The notes beneath the pieces are model-generated. The model made no database searches and was not told the origin of the DNA. It saw only the letters and a list, made by a program, of their open reading frames with translations. Positions 5,062-6,147 of a DNA stretch of 6,147 bases are shown here, one piece after another (position 1 is the first letter of the stretch; every line of letters starts with the position of its first letter). Both the position numbers and the translations under genes were made by a program. The DNA is from CAZQGE01 sp964592815 (GTDB taxonomy: Bacteria; Bacillota; Clostridia; Christensenellales; CAG-917). The stretch covers positions 1 through 6,147 of the forward strand of contig CAZQGE010000065.1 of NCBI GenBank assembly GCA_964592815.1, written 5' to 3'.

Positions 5062-5717
5062 TTTTTCTCCTTCTTGTCGATAAATTCGGCTAAATTTATT
5101 TGTTTATATTTTGTACCTAAAATGTTATATCTTATATTTCCGCAAGTCAAGGCAGAAATCTCTTGCAGCAACTTGTCGCAATTTTCGGCATCAACGTATA
5201 AAAGTGCTGAAACTTCGTTTTCATAGACGACATTTTTCAACACAACGCCTTGCCTTATGCAATAATTTTGCAATAGTGCAAAAGTTGCATAATCTGCAAT
5301 GACTTTAACTTCACAACACAAGACTTTTTGTGAAATTTGTGCTTTTTTTATTACGTCACAAACAGCATCTGTGTATGCGCGAGCAAGTCCGCCTGTACCA
5401 AGTTTTATGCCACCAAAGTAACGAGTAACAACAACTGCCGTGCCGTACAAGTCCTGCTTTTTTATAACTTCAAGCATAGGTTGTCCAGCCGTCCCAGATG
5501 GTTCGCCATCGTCTGAAAACTTTGAAAAGTTGCCTAACAAATCACCTGTGTAGGCATAACAATTGTGAGTTGCGTCAGAATATTTTTTTCTTATTTCAGC
5601 TACAAAATTTTCAGCTTGCTCGCCGTATATCTCACCTTTCAAGGTTGCAATAAATTTCGAGCGTTTGATTTCAGTTTCTGAAACAAAAGTACCATCAGCA
5701 AACTTGTAAAAACTCAC
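5058..5717 (-). CDS. yigZ: YigZ/IMPACT family protein (UPF0029)
   Basis: The 219-residue protein has the two-domain layout of the family. The N-terminal IMPACT domain shows EIKRSKFIA (16-24), DATHNCYAY (48-56), FSDDGEPSGTAGQPML (67-82) and VVVTRYFGGIKLGTGGLARAY (95-115). A C-terminal ferredoxin-like domain (about 133-205) contains the LLQNY and GNIRYNILGTKY stretches. Eukaryotic IMPACT/Yih1 acts on Gcn1-Gcn2 signalling; the bacterial role is not settled. The start is GTG at 5715-5717, overlapping the tyrS stop as GTGA. The ribosome binding site AAGGTGA is contributed by the final tyrS codons about 7 nt upstream. No ATG is available near the conserved N-terminus. It lies between an aminoacyl-tRNA synthetase gene and an aminotransferase gene, which hints at, but does not prove, a link to translation or amino acid status. 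Confidence 0.94.
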   Translation of the reverse strand: MSFYKFADGTFVSETEIKRSKFIATLKGEIYGEQAENFVAEIRKKYSDATHNCYAYTGDLLGNFSKFSDDGEPSGTAGQPMLEVIKKQDLYGTAVVVTRYFGGIKLGTGGLARAYTDAVCDVIKKAQISQKVLCCEVKVIADYATFALLQNYCIRQGVVLKNVVYENEVSALLYVDAENCDKLLQEISALTCGNIRYNILGTKYKQINLAEFIDKKEKK

Positions 5718-6147
5718 TCTATTGTCACCTTATAGTAGTTTTTCTTGCCTTTTTGCAAAACAAATCCGTTTGCAATTTGGCTATCTGTTATGGTTGCCAT
5801 TATGTCGGTTACTTTTTGATTGTCGATGCAAATTCCGCCGCCTTGAATAAGTCTTTTTGCCTCACCTTTTGACTTTACATTTGCAACTTCACAAAGAATT
5901 TCTGCAACAGCCGTGATACCTTTTGCCAAAACTGCCGATGGCATATTCTCGGCGTCACCAGAGAATGCCGCTTTTGCTTTTTGCAAACTTTCGTCAGCGT
6001 TTTGTTCTCCGTGTACCATTTTTGTGAGTTCGTAAGCCAAACGCTCTTTTGCGGTATTCATACGCTCGTCATTATATTTTGTTAGTTCAGCAATTTCATC
6101 GAGTGGCAAAAATGTCAAAAATCTGAACACCTTTTCAACGTCAACGT
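5714..6147 (-). CDS. tyrS: Tyrosyl-tRNA synthetase, C-terminal part (gene continues past the right edge)
   Basis: TyrS charges tRNA-Tyr with tyrosine. Only the last 143 or so residues are present; the Rossmann catalytic core with HIGH and KMSKS lies outside the window. The visible part begins VDVEKVFRFLTFLPLDEI, the usual helix after the KMSKS region. It continues with NTAKERLAYELTKMVHGEQ, the conserved tRNA-binding helical stretch, and ends in an S4 RNA-binding domain (KSKGEAKRLIQGGGICIDNQ, then KVTD) with the terminal GKKNYYKV motif. The frame stays open to the window end: the codons upstream of the GTG at 6128-6130 read VDVEK and fit the family, so that GTG is internal rather than a start. 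The gene is first in a coupled run with yigZ and ilvE. Any T-box leader would lie outside the window. Confidence 0.94.
   Translation of the reverse strand, partial: VDVEKVFRFLTFLPLDEIAELTKYNDERMNTAKERLAYELTKMVHGEQNADESLQKAKAAFSGDAENMPSAVLAKGITAVAEILCEVANVKSKGEAKRLIQGGGICIDNQKVTDIMATITDSQIANGFVLQKGKKNYYKVTIE

Noticed and set aside
5741..5760. Another TTTTGCAAAA-like copy of the recX palindrome
   Set aside because: It lacks the outer A/T symmetry (TTTTTGCAAAACA) and lies in the coding end of tyrS, where it encodes part of the conserved GKKN region.
6128..6130. GTG as a start codon of a short 138-residue protein
   Set aside because: The frame remains open to the window end, and the upstream codons fit tyrosyl-tRNA synthetase, so the gene is simply cut by the edge.
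1..6147. Search for CRISPR arrays, insertion sequences, tRNA or rRNA genes and phage genes
   Set aside because: No regularly spaced repeats, transposase frames, terminal inverted repeats, cloverleaf-like sequence or phage proteins were seen. All coding space is taken by housekeeping-type genes and one solo toxin-family gene.

Overview
The window is AT-rich and packed with short-spaced housekeeping genes. Strong AGGAGG-like ribosome binding sites, TTG/GTG starts, an EndoA/NdoA-type MazF, a one-step diaminopimelate dehydrogenase and a YigZ-family gene all suggest a low-GC Gram-positive bacterium, most likely an uncultured member of the Clostridia. That placement is an inference from gene content and style. 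No marker gene here fixes the taxon.

Seven of the eight genes lie on the minus strand, so the window reads from right to left. The right-hand block (6147 to 3997) is a tight operon: the 3' part of tyrS (cut by the window edge), a YigZ/IMPACT-family gene, and the branched-chain aminotransferase gene ilvE. Each junction is a 4-base start/stop overlap, and each downstream ribosome binding site sits inside the coding end of the previous gene. The operon closes with a clear intrinsic terminator at 3949-3973. A regulatory gap of about 170 bp follows, and then a second minus-strand pair, recX and nnrD, whose coding regions overlap. The gap holds two identical 12-bp palindromes, each just upstream of a TATAAT box, plus a third palindrome.

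The only plus-strand gene, a MazF-type endoribonuclease gene (2039-2386), converges on nnrD with 8 bp between the stop codons. No antitoxin gene is visible beside it. It diverges from ddh (meso-diaminopimelate dehydrogenase), which has a good sigma-A type promoter and is followed after 51 bp by a HAD-family phosphatase gene. That transcript ends at an intrinsic terminator (145-169). The leftmost 144 bp are AT-rich and hold no gene I can support.

In functional terms the genes cover tyrosyl-tRNA charging, branched-chain amino acid transamination, lysine/peptidoglycan precursor supply, repair of hydrated NAD(P)H, control of RecA, and RNA cleavage by a toxin-type RNase. I see no phage, transposon, CRISPR or secondary-metabolite cluster. 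The items most worth a second look are the twin palindromes ahead of recX, the MazF gene without a neighbouring antitoxin, and the in-frame repeat expansion at the start of recX.
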